Assembly (NCBI RefSeq): GCF_050908995.1
Contig: NC_135126.1
Location: 3,534,001 to 3,598,000 of the forward strand
Source of the DNA: Andrena cerasifolii
Taxonomy: Eukaryota > Arthropoda > Insecta > Hymenoptera > Andrenidae
Length of the DNA: 64,000 nt
Direction of reading: 5' to 3'
Shown: positions 38,088 to 50,596 of the stretch, one piece after another
Position numbering within the stretch: position 1 is the first letter of the stretch
Layout: every line of letters starts with the position of its first letter
Made by a program: the position numbers and the translations under genes
The notes under the pieces: model-generated
Told to the model about the DNA's origin: nothing
The model's database searches: none
What the model saw: only the letters and a program-made list of their open reading frames with translations

Positions 38088-41000
38088 GTAAGCCAGACTT
38101 CACGGTACTAACCTAGGGAACGTACGCCCAGAAAGCTGCGGCTCTCGATCGTCGAAACATCGCGGAACGTGTATCCGCCTTATCGTCCACTCAGGCTTCT
38201 TCCTGCTATCGAGGCGTTTTTATGCGTCGCGATATCAGCCCGAGAGGCATCCGGAGTTTTAACAGCGATACGAATACATACCCGCGATCGCTTATCATCC
38301 CGTGGTTTTATGGAACGTCGTTCCCTTTTGATCCTGAGTTATGGGGCCGTTTGACGGTCGACCCAAGGATTCCTAGACCCCTTATTAACAGCGCCGCGGC
38401 ATTCCGCGTTCGCGTGCTCGCGTTTCCTCCTGCAGCCGCGCGGACATGCAAGCTGCGTTATATTCCTGCGCATTATGCTAATGGCGAGTTGAAATTAAAC
38501 CGCCGAGGACCGCTAAAGTAACTCACCGTCGATTCATCGGATCGCGCGGGCATTAGTCACGATAATGACGATCGTACATTATGGAGGCTCAGAGTGGATG
38601 GAAAAGAGGGTGGAAGACACGAGATAACACTTACAGATAGGCCGTTAACCCTTCTCCACTGTTCGCATGTTCGTGGATTCCTATCGCGGATACCAATGAC
38701 TGTAAAGTCCGTATATTTTATCGCGTTGACGACAACGGAGCAGATTTACACCCTACACCCTGTTCCTCCGCACCTGTCTGTTCCAACAGGAACGCCGATG
38801 CAAGGTTGCGCGTGATGTTTCATCAGGGAACCACTCGGGCGAGGCGTACGCAACGGTTAATGTGGTATTCCTCAGCCGCTATTCCTCATTTTACTTCTTC
38901 GTTAATCACGGGGACGCGCGAAGCCGGTCCGCCCGCTCGCGGGTTACGCGCGTGCATGACCCATTTCGGCGTTGGGCGCATAACATTAATAATGACACGT
39001 ACACTTATAGTCATCCAGCACGCGCAACGTATTCGAAGATGGTAGGCCCAGATGCGCGCCGGCCAAGAATAGACTTATCAGCCAGATAAATGTGACAACG
39101 AATGCGAGCTAGCTTTACCTGCTCGCCACGAAGCGATCCCAGGCGCCCATTATTTCCTTTCCCCTATCTACCGCAGATGCATCGCACTTACCAACTCGCC
39201 GCTTGCTCGCTGCACCAGATACAGTCTACTCGCATCTGTGCGCGCGGATTTCGTGCCTGCTATCCCGCCCTATCGCGAGCATTATCATAAACAGCCAGGC
39301 CGACTCGAAAATGGGTTATCAGCCGGCTCGGTGATTCGATTAGCGATTCTCGAAGGCCATCCCCGTCGGCGATAGCTTGATACAATGTACGAATTTATCG
39401 GCGATTTCGTCGAGTTTTCCCTGCTCCACCCCCCCTGGCCTCTGTCGCTTGGATGCCCGCTCATCCGTGCCTTCGCCGTGGAAAACTAAAATAATCTCTC
39501 CAGTGGATATCGGTGACGTCGCCGACACGCGCGGACACGCTGAAAATTTCTGCCCGTGTCGGTGAACGGGAGCACCAGTAAATACGGGAAGGCAAAAGTG
39601 ACTGCCACGCGAAGATTGGCACCTCTATAAATAACGGGGCCTGCAGAACGGATACATATCGACATCTTGCACTTGCTACATTTTCCTTTTACGACACCCT
39701 CCTCCTCGGCGCTCCTCAGCGCTCTCGCGATCTTGGCCGCGGTGGCCTCGTTGGAAAATTCCGAGCTCTATCCAGGCCAAATGACGCGCAATCGAAATAT
39801 ATTATACAGCTCTTCGAATCGAGAACCGACTGTTCTCCAAACTCCAAGCTTTCTTCATGAGTATGTTTACTGAAAATTCCATTATTTACTTTGTGGCTCG
39901 TTCAATTAATGCAGAAATAATTCGATGATCACTTCTGCGTAAGTATTGACCCTGTGGGAGTTCTTGCTTTGCTTTTCCAGTTAGGGTGCATCCCTTCTCG
40001 TAATCGACCGAGAGGATCATCTCGTCGTAAAAGAATCGCAGTGTAATTCAACTGTGATTGAACGCGGAGTATTATCAATCTGTTTGGGCGGCAGCGTCTT
40101 AGCTTCGCACGAATTGAAACGTTTAACGAGCAATTTCATTAACGTGTCCCGCCCCACTCACGGTTAATAAGAAACGGTGGCCGGGAAATGCGAAAGATTT
40201 CAAGCACCGACCTCGGCTCCCTTTGTATTCCCAGCGAGATAGTTGCTTTCTATTAATTCAGATTGCCGTGCAATTTGCACAGTTTCCCTCTAATTGTATC
40301 TTAGCAGCTGATGCAAATTGTCCAAAGTTCCGGTTAAGTTTCCGAGTCGTAATTGTTGTGTCGTGACTTGGTAACCTTGCAGCTTGATGCTCGGTACTTA
40401 GACGTCGGCGGGGCGCGGTTAACAAAAATGGGGGGGGGGGGGTGTTCTCGCCCGAAAGGGCGAAATCGAGCAACAGTTTCAAAGTGACGTCGGCAAACAG
40501 AAAATCCACGCGCGGCGCGGTACGAACGTTAAATGCCGGCATCAGAGTAATTACCGGGTTTTAAGTGGAGGAAACGAGGGGACGACAACGAGCGCGACGT
40601 CGACGAGGGTTGAAAGACGGGGGCGAGATCGATGAAGAGGGTGCGTCGAGCCGGCACAGGTGGCTGTGCGGTGACAAACGGGAACGCGGGGGGCGGAGGG
40701 GGGCCGAATTCACAGTGCAAAGTGCTTTCCGAAAGTGGACAGGATCAGTTTCCCAAATCTCTCTGCTCGTGAAGGTTACTGCGGCACTTTGTACCGAGTA
40801 CGTTTCAGAAATAGTCAGTGATAAATACTTTTCGTGGCAGCTTTCGAACTTGGAAAATATGTTCTCAGGACGGGAACTGGTTATCTACAAAACTAAAATT
40901 GGGGTTTTTTCATGCTATAGCCAGAACATTGAGAGCAACAACGGACTAATCCTGGGATTTACTCGGTAAATGAAGGAATAGGCGATCTAAGCTTTCGAGG

Positions 41001-41183
41001 CAACGAGTGATTTTGTTATGCCATATGGTTTTAAATTGGAAAAAATTAACTTTTCTTATTTTATATGATTAGTACAGACAATTGGAATACATTAGTGCTA
41101 GTAATTCAATTTCGCAGAAAAATGTGGGTTACTCCGTTTTTATTCTCAATGCCTCGTAGGTATACAACAGGACTGCGAAGGTA
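38088..41183. other. Proximal part of the downstream intron, no gene seen
   Basis: CpG-rich DNA directly after the exon donor, containing a G13 run at 40430-40442. Frames up to 134 codons occur but no RRM continuation (RNP1) or other domain was found. No repeats recognised. Confidence 0.5.
40430..40442. repeat. G13 homopolymer
   Basis: Thirteen consecutive G after AACAAAAAT. Confidence 0.85.
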
Positions 41184-41461
41184 ATATTGCGAGATGAGAA
41201 GAAGACCGACTACCCACAAGCTGAAATGTCACAGGGGCAAGGGGTATCGTCCGCGCGCTCCACCCAATTCCTTGCAACAAAGTCCGCCGCGTAACGCAGA
41301 CCGCGAACGAAACTAATCACGACAGCCCGCGGATAGGGACAGCCGCTAAGAACCTAAAAGTAGAACTTCTTGGAGGGGATAGGGTGGAGCGAGCGGGCGA
41401 TCCCTCTTGCCCCTGTGACATTTCAGCTTGTGGTAGTTAGTCTTCTCCTCATCTCGCAATA
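41184..41461. mobile_element. Fold-back element of about 278 bp
   Basis: The left arm starts ATATTGCGAGATGAGAAGAA and includes CAAGCTGAAATGTCACAGGG. The right arm is the inverted copy ending CTCATCTCGCAATA. Arms of about 95 bp extend to GCTCCACCC on each side, around a GC-rich centre. No coding content. Confidence 0.7.
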
Positions 41462-41478
41462 GTACTGTAGGGATGTTA

Positions 41479-41720
41479 AGCCACGTATTCACCTGCGCAT
41501 TCGGTGCGCACCGATTTTTTGCTCGTTCGGAGCTCTGCGCGCGTTCGCCGCGCATTCGGCGCGCGTTAGGGGTTGAGTGAAATTTGCGGCGTCCATTTCA
41601 TGGTATTGTTCGGACCCGAATGCGCGCCGCGCCCCGAACACGCGCCGAACACCGGACGAGCAAAAAATCGGTGCGCGCCGAATGCACATTCGGAGCGAAT
41701 GCGCAGGTGAATACGCGGCT
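41479..41720. mobile_element. GC-rich palindromic MITE
   Basis: The termini AAGCCACGTATTCACCTGCG and its inverted copy (CGCAGGTGAATACGCGGCTT) are nearly perfect. Inside lie inverted CGATTTTTTGCTCG / CGAGCAAAAAATCG blocks and repeated CATTCGG/GCGCGCCGAA motifs. It is one of the few GC-rich insertions here; most others are AT-rich. Superfamily unknown. Confidence 0.7.
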
Positions 41721-41725
41721 TTAGG

Positions 41726-42021
41726 TGATCAGGGCAGGAGTAAACTGCACACTCGTGGAAAAGTAAAAAAGCTTATTTATTACAAAGAACAGGTTCAGGC
41801 GACGATGCCTCTCGTTTGACGGACTCTGCAGGACTGACTTCATCCATTCTTGTCTTGCGCTCCCCGAGATTCACACTTACAACACACGCTCTTGACACCC
41901 GCTCGGGTCACCCAAACTCTCCACGTGCATTCGACGAAACCATTCGAACCTCACACCCCTGACGCGTTCGACACTCTACTATAAACATCCGCTCTCGATC
42001 CCAATCGCTCTGACCCAAACA
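41726..42021 (-). mobile_element. LTR-like segment, minus orientation (weak)
   Basis: Read on the minus strand, this runs from TGTTTGGGTCAGAG to CCTGATCA. It has a TTTATAGTAGAG promoter-like motif early and AATAAATAA near the end, an LTR-like order. There is no target duplication and no internal retroelement coding next to it. It could be a solo LTR or chance. Confidence 0.22.
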
Positions 42022-42024
42022 TAC

Positions 42025-42481
42025 TGTAGGGTTTTTAGAAAGTGTGACGACTCGATATACATATATAATGATTTATTCATATGGATAAGTAAAATATAAG
42101 TAAACTTAAAATCTGATCAATTAATACATCTTCCCGCAATGCGCAAGACACGAAGCGCTCTCCGCCAAGTCTCTCCTCAATCTAGCTTTTCGCACCGCTG
42201 ACCCGACGGTCCCCAAACTCCCCTGCACCCCCGCGCCAGTCCCCTCGGAAAAGCCACCCAGTGCGTAGGGCACTTGACTTCTAGAAACGCTGACGCCATG
42301 CATCCTATCAATGCGTCTTCACCATGCCTATCGCTCGACTGCCCCGACAATATCCGAAGCAATACAATAAACGAAAAGGCTCCAACAGTTCTGGCACCCA
42401 TCCGCTGGTCTAAACGGAAATGTCCATCCACACCACAATACTTTGTCAATCGAACAGTCTTCGCACTCCCTCAGTACAACA
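42025..42481 (-). mobile_element. Possible solo LTR, minus orientation
   Basis: On the minus strand it begins TGTTGTACTGAGGGAGTGCG and ends CTAAAAACCCTACA, so it has TG...CA ends. An AATAAA lies near the 3' end (GAATAAATCATT). No flanking duplication and no adjacent gag or pol. A 10-bp copy of its + strand flank and start (TACTGTAGGG) occurs at 41463-41472, before the palindromic MITE. Confidence 0.32.
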
Positions 42482-45400
42482 GTGGAATAGCTAAGTAATA
42501 TGGTAGCCATAGTCGCTCAGTGGTGTGAAGTGTCTGTTTGATTCTGTTTAGTACAGTTTAAGGTATAGTCATCATGCATTCCACTGTGTCATTCCACTAA
42601 GAACTCACTAGTAACTTATACCTTACGACGCTTAGGTATCTACCACTATCACGTGAGATTTCATTCGCTGCGTAGCCGTGACGTCGTAGAGACGTCCCAG
42701 GAATCATGGATTCCAGGGTGACACCGTTCCCTTGATTATTCATTACACTCGTCATGGTGTACTTACCGTAATGCGCTCCACGAAGTGCCGCACTTTCATG
42801 ATTTACGCTATTCCTGGGTGAATAGCGGACGGGCTAGTCCTTGCTTTTGATGTACCCTCGAATGGCTGGTGATCAAAGCGTGGTATAAACATGCAAGCGG
42901 CAGTAAAGTCCAACGCGCCGAAACCATCGTACTCGCAACGTGGCATACTCCGGGCAGTTTGGGAATTAAGTTCCCCGGCACTTTGACGTATGACTTGACA
43001 CTGAAACGGGAATAAGAAGGACAAGACGCCGCGGGGGCGACACCGTTTACGATGATTTGATGACGCGTTCCCGCGCCCCGACGCTGGAAAGCGTGTCACC
43101 GCTTTGCCCGGTTCTTTCATCTCGATTAATCCAGCTCTCCGGGTCTTTTAACTCTCGTAACGGGGACGCATCGTCCGTGCGACTGACTACCGCCTCCTAT
43201 TCGATCAACTAGGAAGCGTCGTAATTTCCAGAGCGCGTTGCTACTTGCGGGCCTTCATCTTCGCATTAATGAAAAATTACCACTTCCCACAGATTGGGCT
43301 ATAAATATCAAACAACCCGGCCACCGCTTCCAATATTCAGCAGCTCGGCGGTTAACAGAAGGCCAGCAAAAAGCGCGCGCTCGTGTGTACACGTGTTTCG
43401 CGTTGGAATTACCAACTCGACCGCCGAGGCAACGAGAGCCAGTAGTAGTTCACTTCGAAACTCACGACATCCGCGACGAGCGAACAGTAAATTATTTCCT
43501 CCGCTCGCCGTTTATCTTCGGCCCCGCCGTCGCCTTATACGGTATGTGAAATTCATTAACGCCAGGCTATACTACTAATTGGCGCGTTTCTATAACGGCG
43601 TGTTGTTTAAAGGGATTGTACGGCGATAATCGCAGTTAAATTGTCGCGTAACTCTTTAAATTGCCCCCGTCCCGGTAGCTCTAGCGTCGCGTACTCTCCC
43701 TCGCTTTGCTCTTCTCCGTTTAATTAATTGGCCAGAAACTTTCAGCCGTCCGCCCCGGCTTCCTCTCTCTAATTATTCATTCCTTTCATTCCCGCGAGAG
43801 CGAGAGAGAGCGGGAGAGGCGAGGAGGCTGGCGCAGGGAGGCAGGGGGTGTACGAAGTAGCCGGACAACAAAACGAAACACGGGACAACTTACTTGCGCC
43901 GAGTTATAAAGCAGAAGCAACAGTCGGGCCTATTCACACCCGCTTATATTATGCTGAAATAAAGCTGGTAGAATCAAAGTGCAGACCCCACCCTCCCTTT
44001 GCCAGCCCCTTTCACGTTCGCTGCATTCTGCCCTTCTGCCTCCTCTAGAGGTGGCCCGAAGTCCGATGGCAATGAGGAGTTCTGTTCCTTCGCCCCTCTG
44101 AAAGGAACCTAAGTACTCGTGAACATGCCGGTAACATGCTGTTGGATAATCGAGCATTCACTTCTAAGTTAAAGTAAAGATCCGTATAGTGCTAGGATTA
44201 GCATTTTACAAATTGAACCACAACGAACGAATCAGGAAGAAAGATACATTCTATAGCACATATTCTAGAATACGCGTTGAAATCAATGTACCAGTAGCTA
44301 CCTAAGCAAACTCGCCTAAAATATCTAGCAATCGCTATTATCGCAGGGAAATCTTCATCATCCAGGAATTTATCGCCTTAAACTGCTGACTATCATTCTC
44401 AGCTGTCCTTCCATCGCAACATGACCGAGTCTTACAGCGTTGCAAGGGGGTCACGGATAACCGCACCGAAAATGGTTCAATTACTTTCGGACAGGCGAGT
44501 TTCACGTCCATGTCACGTGACGCGGTATCAACCGGGACGTGTCCCCGATAGATTTAAATTTCTTCCCCGACGATCTGGGAAATTTCTGTGGCAGGTGGAA
44601 GCCGCTTAGAGGACGGCTAGACGGAGAGGATGAACGAGGACGACAGGCGGCGGAGATAGAGGAACGCGGCTATAGGGTTTGGGAACAAGGGTGGTTGAAT
44701 CCCTCAGCGCCACGTCGTAGCTCATATCTGCCGCAAAGGGACGTGGAACCTGTATGCAGGAGGGGCGAGGCATGGGGTTACTCTGCGGGTTGTAAATTAA
44801 TGGTTAGCCCGTGGCATTGGGGGGTTCGTCCTAAGGGTTCTGCTTGATCTATGGGCGGCGTGTGTGCTAGGTCAAACGGGTCTTGCTCGCTGATACGAGG
44901 GCCACGCGAGAACTATCTCCCTCTTTCCTTGATCGCGTGAAAATCGATAGCCAGGCCTGTCCACGCAGCTCCTCTCATTTTTAGGTACTTTCGTGCCTGG
45001 CCGTTGCCCGTTCGACGCGCTATCCGCGCTCCGTAATCGGCACCGAGGAGCTCGAGTTATCTGCGCGGACCTGGAGGTGCTGATCCGCGTCCTCGGGATG
45101 CAAAAGCCATTCTAGATCGAGCCCCTCCTTCGCGATTTATACGAGCGATTGGTAGTAACGATGGGGTCCTGGCAACGATCGACGCACGACGCTCGGTGTT
45201 CGAGAGCAGTTAACTTTAGTGCCCAAGTCTGGGAGTCATGGCCGGCGTAGAAACGAGCAGCCTCGGTGCAGCGGTGCTCGTTTCTGCTACCGTTTGCCGT
45301 TCAAGGTCTGGGATTAGTGGCACTGAGGAATTGTGGGGTAGAAAGTGAAGAAACCATTGCGTCTCTGACAGTGGCGCACTTCCGTATCTTAACATAATCA

Positions 45401-48400
45401 CGCACACCGATCGTGACTGTCTTCCTTTAACATTCTCAATCTCCTAATCCTCGTCATACCATGTTCCGCTACTGTATACGACTTTCACAGAGGAGTAGTA
45501 CCAACATCTTCTACCTTGCGCAGTCCACTATGTGCCTCCTTTTCGTGGCATACACTATACTCTACGATATCCAAGATCGGCGCAGGTCTGCGCAATCTCC
45601 CAGACGGTCATCGCGAATCCACTATCGAACAGCAATCGCGTCTAAAAGGAGTTCAGTGTCAGAACGGTACTTTTGAAGTACCTGGGCCGTTATTCCGCCC
45701 GTTAAATGAATCGACATCCTCATTTTCTGGCGATTTCACCCCCCCCCCCCCTCTACCTCCCACCCACTGGAAAGAGACGGCCACGAGATAGGGAGAGAAT
45801 GATGGGGCGCGCGGGAGGGGGGAGCGAAGCGCTCTCCTATCGACAGTCTCATTTCCTGCTTCGAACTTATCAAGACAAATACACGCTGAACACGCTCTCC
45901 TCCGTTCTTCCAGCCACTCTTGCGATCAGAAAATATCTCTAATGAACAAACTATCCGATTTGAGCCCCCGCAGCCCTGCCAACCACATTGCACCACGGTG
46001 CCGGCGCCACGCTCCTCCCATCAGCCTCGAGAAGGTTGGAAGTCTTCGATAACCAATCTCAATTTCAGCGCGATGTATCCGTTATTTGGTGCCTAGCTTC
46101 CATTTTGGACCCTTTTTCGCATCTCTCTCCCTTACCTTCTGCCCCCTTTCGCCCCTGGGAACTGGGTGTTCATGCTCCATGGGGTTTTGTTTTATTAGAA
46201 CGGTTGGAAGTTACGTCCTCTGTGCTTCTCTCTCGCGTCTTCTGTGCTAGATGGCTCCGAGGAACCGACCACTTTGGAGTTCCCTTTTAACTGGACGCGG
46301 GATGTTCGGTGGGCGTAGGAATCTTTTGGTGGCTTCTAGCTTGTGGTCACGTCGGGCCACATCGTTCGCCTGGTAATGAATGATCCCACTTCGAAAGTTC
46401 ACTTTGAAAAGGGAATTCTATGGAGGAGGCTCTTCAGTGTTCATCGTTGCTCGGAGATCCTGGTGAATTCAGTTATTAAAAGATAAGTGACTATTGTGCA
46501 AATTGGGGCGCATAATTGGCTCCAATTTAGCGGCCCAATTCTGTAGATTATTCGGTGCTTGATTCTCGAAGGATCGAGCATACGTATAACACTGTTCGAG
46601 GGCAAAAGGATGTATTCCACCCGCTGTGTCTGATGTCTATTGTATTAAGCCCGTGCTTCTCAGTCACTGATCGTCGTGGGATCGCACCTCGCGATCAACG
46701 CGCCCACGTATAAGGCGAGTTTTTCCTTTACATTAAACAATGATGCACGTAGGTTAACTTTCGATTTTACAACGGTGTATTTTGCCAAGGCAAGGCGATG
46801 TACTACAAAATAGGCACGGAGGGCTTCCTAAGCGGCGACCAGCATGTCCCAAAGACCGAACAAGAGTGACCGCGTCCAGGCGGCCCGGGCGTAGCGTCCT
46901 TCCCGCGACGCTTCCGTTGGGCCTGGGTTTTTCCCAGTATTTCCCGCGTAAACGGTCCCAGCCGATGTATTGGGCTTCCGGACGGTAGGCCGCGGTTCCG
47001 GGGCGCCATTTTAAAACTGCGCCCTTTGGATTTTCTTACACACGCGACAAGAAAGCAATTTGAAAATCCCGAATTACTCCCTCCGATTGCTTCGACCGGT
47101 ACCTCGCTCGTCCTGCTCGCTGAAAATCCCATTACCCCACCACCGGTCGAGTTGCTGCAACGAAAGAAACGCTTCGAGTGACGTGATTCGCCATTAGGGG
47201 AATCGAACTTAATTTGCGTGGCTGTTCGCTTTATTAGCGAGCCGAGTTCACTCTGGGGAGGGACAAGTTCGTCGCGAAACTTTCTCGTTGTCCGAAATTT
47301 CTCGCCCGAACGGCCCGGGCTTCCCTGGGATCGCGGGGCTAAACGGATGGGAAAGGAAGAAACCGGAAGGAAAGACGTCGGGGTCGCGAGGCGGAGGGAA
47401 ACGATAGGAAGAGTCGGCAGAGCCGTCTAGCCGCCGGGCAATCTGTTAATTCGATCGTAAATCGTCGTTAGCGGAAAATTTAGTTGGAACTTAGCGGCGA
47501 TAATTACACAGGTTTTGCAGCGGCCGGCGCTGCTCTTGAAAACCAGACGAGATGGAATGGAAGGGAACACGACGTCGGGGAACGGCGCGAGAGGGGGCTA
47601 GGGGCGGCAGCTGAAGTAGAATTTATTGGGCGATAAGCGCCCTGCAACTTTCTTCCCTTACGATCGTCATTCTTTATCAGGCCACTCGTGGTCGACACCA
47701 GCGTATCGAGGTCGAGATACCAGGCTTTATGAATCGGGATTATTAAGGTCCTCCCCGGATCGTAGATCTTCCTTCCCTGTCCCGTACCCTTTGCCAGCCG
47801 CCGATCGCCGATGAAAATGTCGCCGTGCGCCACTTCCTCTCCTCTATCTTCATACCCCGCGACTCGCTGTAAAACCTCCCGCAGACAGTTCGAACTGCTT
47901 TCGTTGTTCCCCCGATTGCGCGCCATCGTTTCTCCTTCGCGGTGAAATCTATTTCGACCAGGCGCTATGGGCTGTTTGATAAAAGCAGGGGAAATCGTTC
48001 CCTCCGCTGATGGATTCCGTAAAACACTGGCCCCTGGCATTTGTAAATTTTCCGAGCGGCAACTGACGCGTCCGAAGGAACTTTGAAGTTAACGATACTA
48101 TTAAGCACCGTCTCGTGGAACGCAGGTTATACAACGCTGCCAGAAGCGTATTATTCTACACGTCCCGGGCAACGCAACCCCATGTCGCCCTCGTATCTCG
48201 AGGCATCTTCGAACTTCCGTGTTTTCCGCAAGGAGAACAGGGTTGAAGGGTGGTCGGCGGCAGCTCACCCGCTGGTTATAAGGTTTTCCGGTGATAGGCT
48301 GGCCGCGTGGTCGAAACCACCGCGGGAGCGATGGATGGGAAAGGTGTTGAGTAATTTATCAGGGGTGGCTGAAAGGTGTGGGTTGCGATGGCACGAGATT

Positions 48401-49701
48401 CCCGTCGGTGAACGCGCGTGGATCGGCGTAGCGTGAAGTCTTATCTGGTCAGCGGGAGTCCTAGGGGTGTTCATAACCCCGTTGCGGCCGGCCACGATAA
48501 TCCTCTTAGATACCTCGCGACAGCAATGGAACGTCATAAATCTGATATCCGTTATTCGCGGGCGTTACGTTCTACCGGGTGTGGGAGGGGAGGACAACTG
48601 ATTCCCCGTGCGCGGTATGCTTCCGTTGCGAGCTCCGCTCGTGCACACGCCCGCTGCTGACAGCGTAGCTGGGCGCAAACTGGTTCGTTACTTCTGATTG
48701 CGAGCGGGAGCGTGATCCGCATAAATTGCGCTCATTCCCTGCTCCGCAGTCGCTGTATTGTGAGCAACAAAGGGGCAATGGTAAAATGAAAATACACAGT
48801 GGAATCTCGATTCACCGTTTCGCCGAACGTCCTATTATATTTGGGCACCGTTGAAAAGAATGCTTGTCCGTTTCAAGAGGAACGAAAGACAGGGTGGAAA
48901 GTGGGAGAATCTTCGTCTCTTCAGGCTGAACGTGGAACGGGAAGTAGGACGTCATCGGGAAATAAACAGTGCGATAGAATTACGCTGTAACGTTGCTTTT
49001 CAAGACTCCCACGGCCACTCAGACCCCGTGATAATATACCAGTCGTCGATATTACACGCAGGGAAACATCCGCGGAGGCCCCGTTCCCCGAGAAAGGAGC
49101 GGAAATCACGGAAGATCCGAGCTACGGTGCTCCGTCTCTAGCTTTTTCTTGCAGCAGGCCCGCTCGAGACCTCTTCCTCCCGCCGCGTTCGACGGTGTTC
49201 CGTGTTTCGCGGCGAAAACACGCGATACCCGCGTTAACTCCCGCAGGGCGCAGCGGGTGTCCTCGCGCGGGCTCGCATTAACCCGCCCCCGCGCCGCCCC
49301 TCCGCCTCCTTCAACCACCCTTCGAGCCCCGCGAGTCTCTCGCCCGTTAACTCCTCCACGGACGTGCACACAACGCGTCGGTCGGCTTTCTGCTATCTCG
49401 AGTTCGCTTAAGCGTATGCACGAGCCTCCTATCCACCCTCATTTATTCTTCGGCGAACCGTGCGGATGTGCCGGCGTTTAATAACGCGTGCACGCATCGA
49501 CCGTTAAATTTAGCCTCACGGAAATTAAGAGTTTACCTCGGTTAATCGCCACGAGGCCTGCGGGCACGCGATTCCAGCACGGATTCTTGCGTTACTTCAC
49601 GTGCACCGTCCCGAGGGTGTCGGAGGGTTCGCGATGGTAGCGAGGCTTGTTCTTCTTCGAACCCGAGTGGAACATATTTACTCGGTCAAGTGTATTCTTT
49701 A
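42482..49701. other. Intronic stretch without a recognised gene
   Basis: CpG-rich DNA with a C13 run at 45739-45751. Overlapping frames reach 178 codons (47504-48040, minus) without recognisable domains. No repeat family, RNA gene or splice-bounded conserved segment identified. Confidence 0.45.
45739..45751. repeat. C13 homopolymer
   Basis: Thirteen consecutive C after GATTTCA. Confidence 0.85.
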
Positions 49702-50596
49702 TTAAGGGGGTATTCTACCCAAAAATTCTATGTTTTTTTGTTTGATTTTCAAATATTTTAGGGTTTCGAAAATATGGCTCTAAAATATTAAGGTGAAATT
49801 CGAAAAACTCCCAGAGTTATAGGGGTTTAAGGCCGCAGCGTGGCCGGCAGTCGTTCCCTCGACCCTTGTATCTAAAGAGGCTTTGACTGCCAGCAGAGAA
49901 GAGAGAGCTGCCCAACATGATTTTTTTGTAGCTCAGGAAGGTTTCCTCTACGGTCCTGGTATATCAGGTTAGCGATAAGTTACAGAAATTAGTTGTTATC
50001 TACCGCAACTTCAGTCGTATAGGTCGTACTGCATGAAAAACTTTAAATGCGTTTTTCGCAAAACAATTTTTTTAGATCGGGCGCACATTTTTCTCAAAAA
50101 CTACTGGACCAATTGACCTAAAATTTGACACACATTCAAAGTGAATCTGTACCTATAGCCGGAACTAGAATTATATCAATAGTTTCAGTACAACCTCCCC
50201 CACACCTTGTTTTAGCTCAAGGAAATTCGAAAAAATCGAATATAAATTTTTAAACAGCTGTGATTTCGGTAACAATGTCCGGACTTGGTTACATCTAGTT
50301 CGGGCGATAACTACACTCATATAGATTAAAAAAATCTTTGGTACTTTCGATTCAGATGACTAGGACGGCCGCAATTCGTGCGCCCGATGGGGTCGGTTTT
50401 TGATGACATGACCTACGCTTTGGCGTGTAACTTGTACAAATTTCAATATAATGCATTCCAAAAATTTGTGTCGATAGTTCAAACACTACTAAACATGTGT
50501 GCAAAACCCCTGCTCTGTAGATGCGATAGGTTTTCCAGAATTAATTTTCAAACATCACCTTCAAAAACGAGTGTCTAGACTAGAATACCCCCTTAA
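49702..50596. mobile_element. piggyBac-type non-autonomous element with intact TTAA duplication
   Basis: TTAA at 49702-49705 and TTAA at 50593-50596 flank a segment whose ends are GGGGGTATTCTA and the exact inverse TAGAATACCCCC. The roughly 890-bp interior is AT-rich and has no transposase. The terminal GGGGGTAT is shared with the element at 35020-35753, so the two are probably related. The piggyBac link rests on the TTAA target. Confidence 0.72.

Noticed and set aside
47504..48040. 178-codon open frame on the minus strand
   Set aside because: No recognisable domain or homologue. Length is within chance for this CpG-rich, stop-poor sequence.
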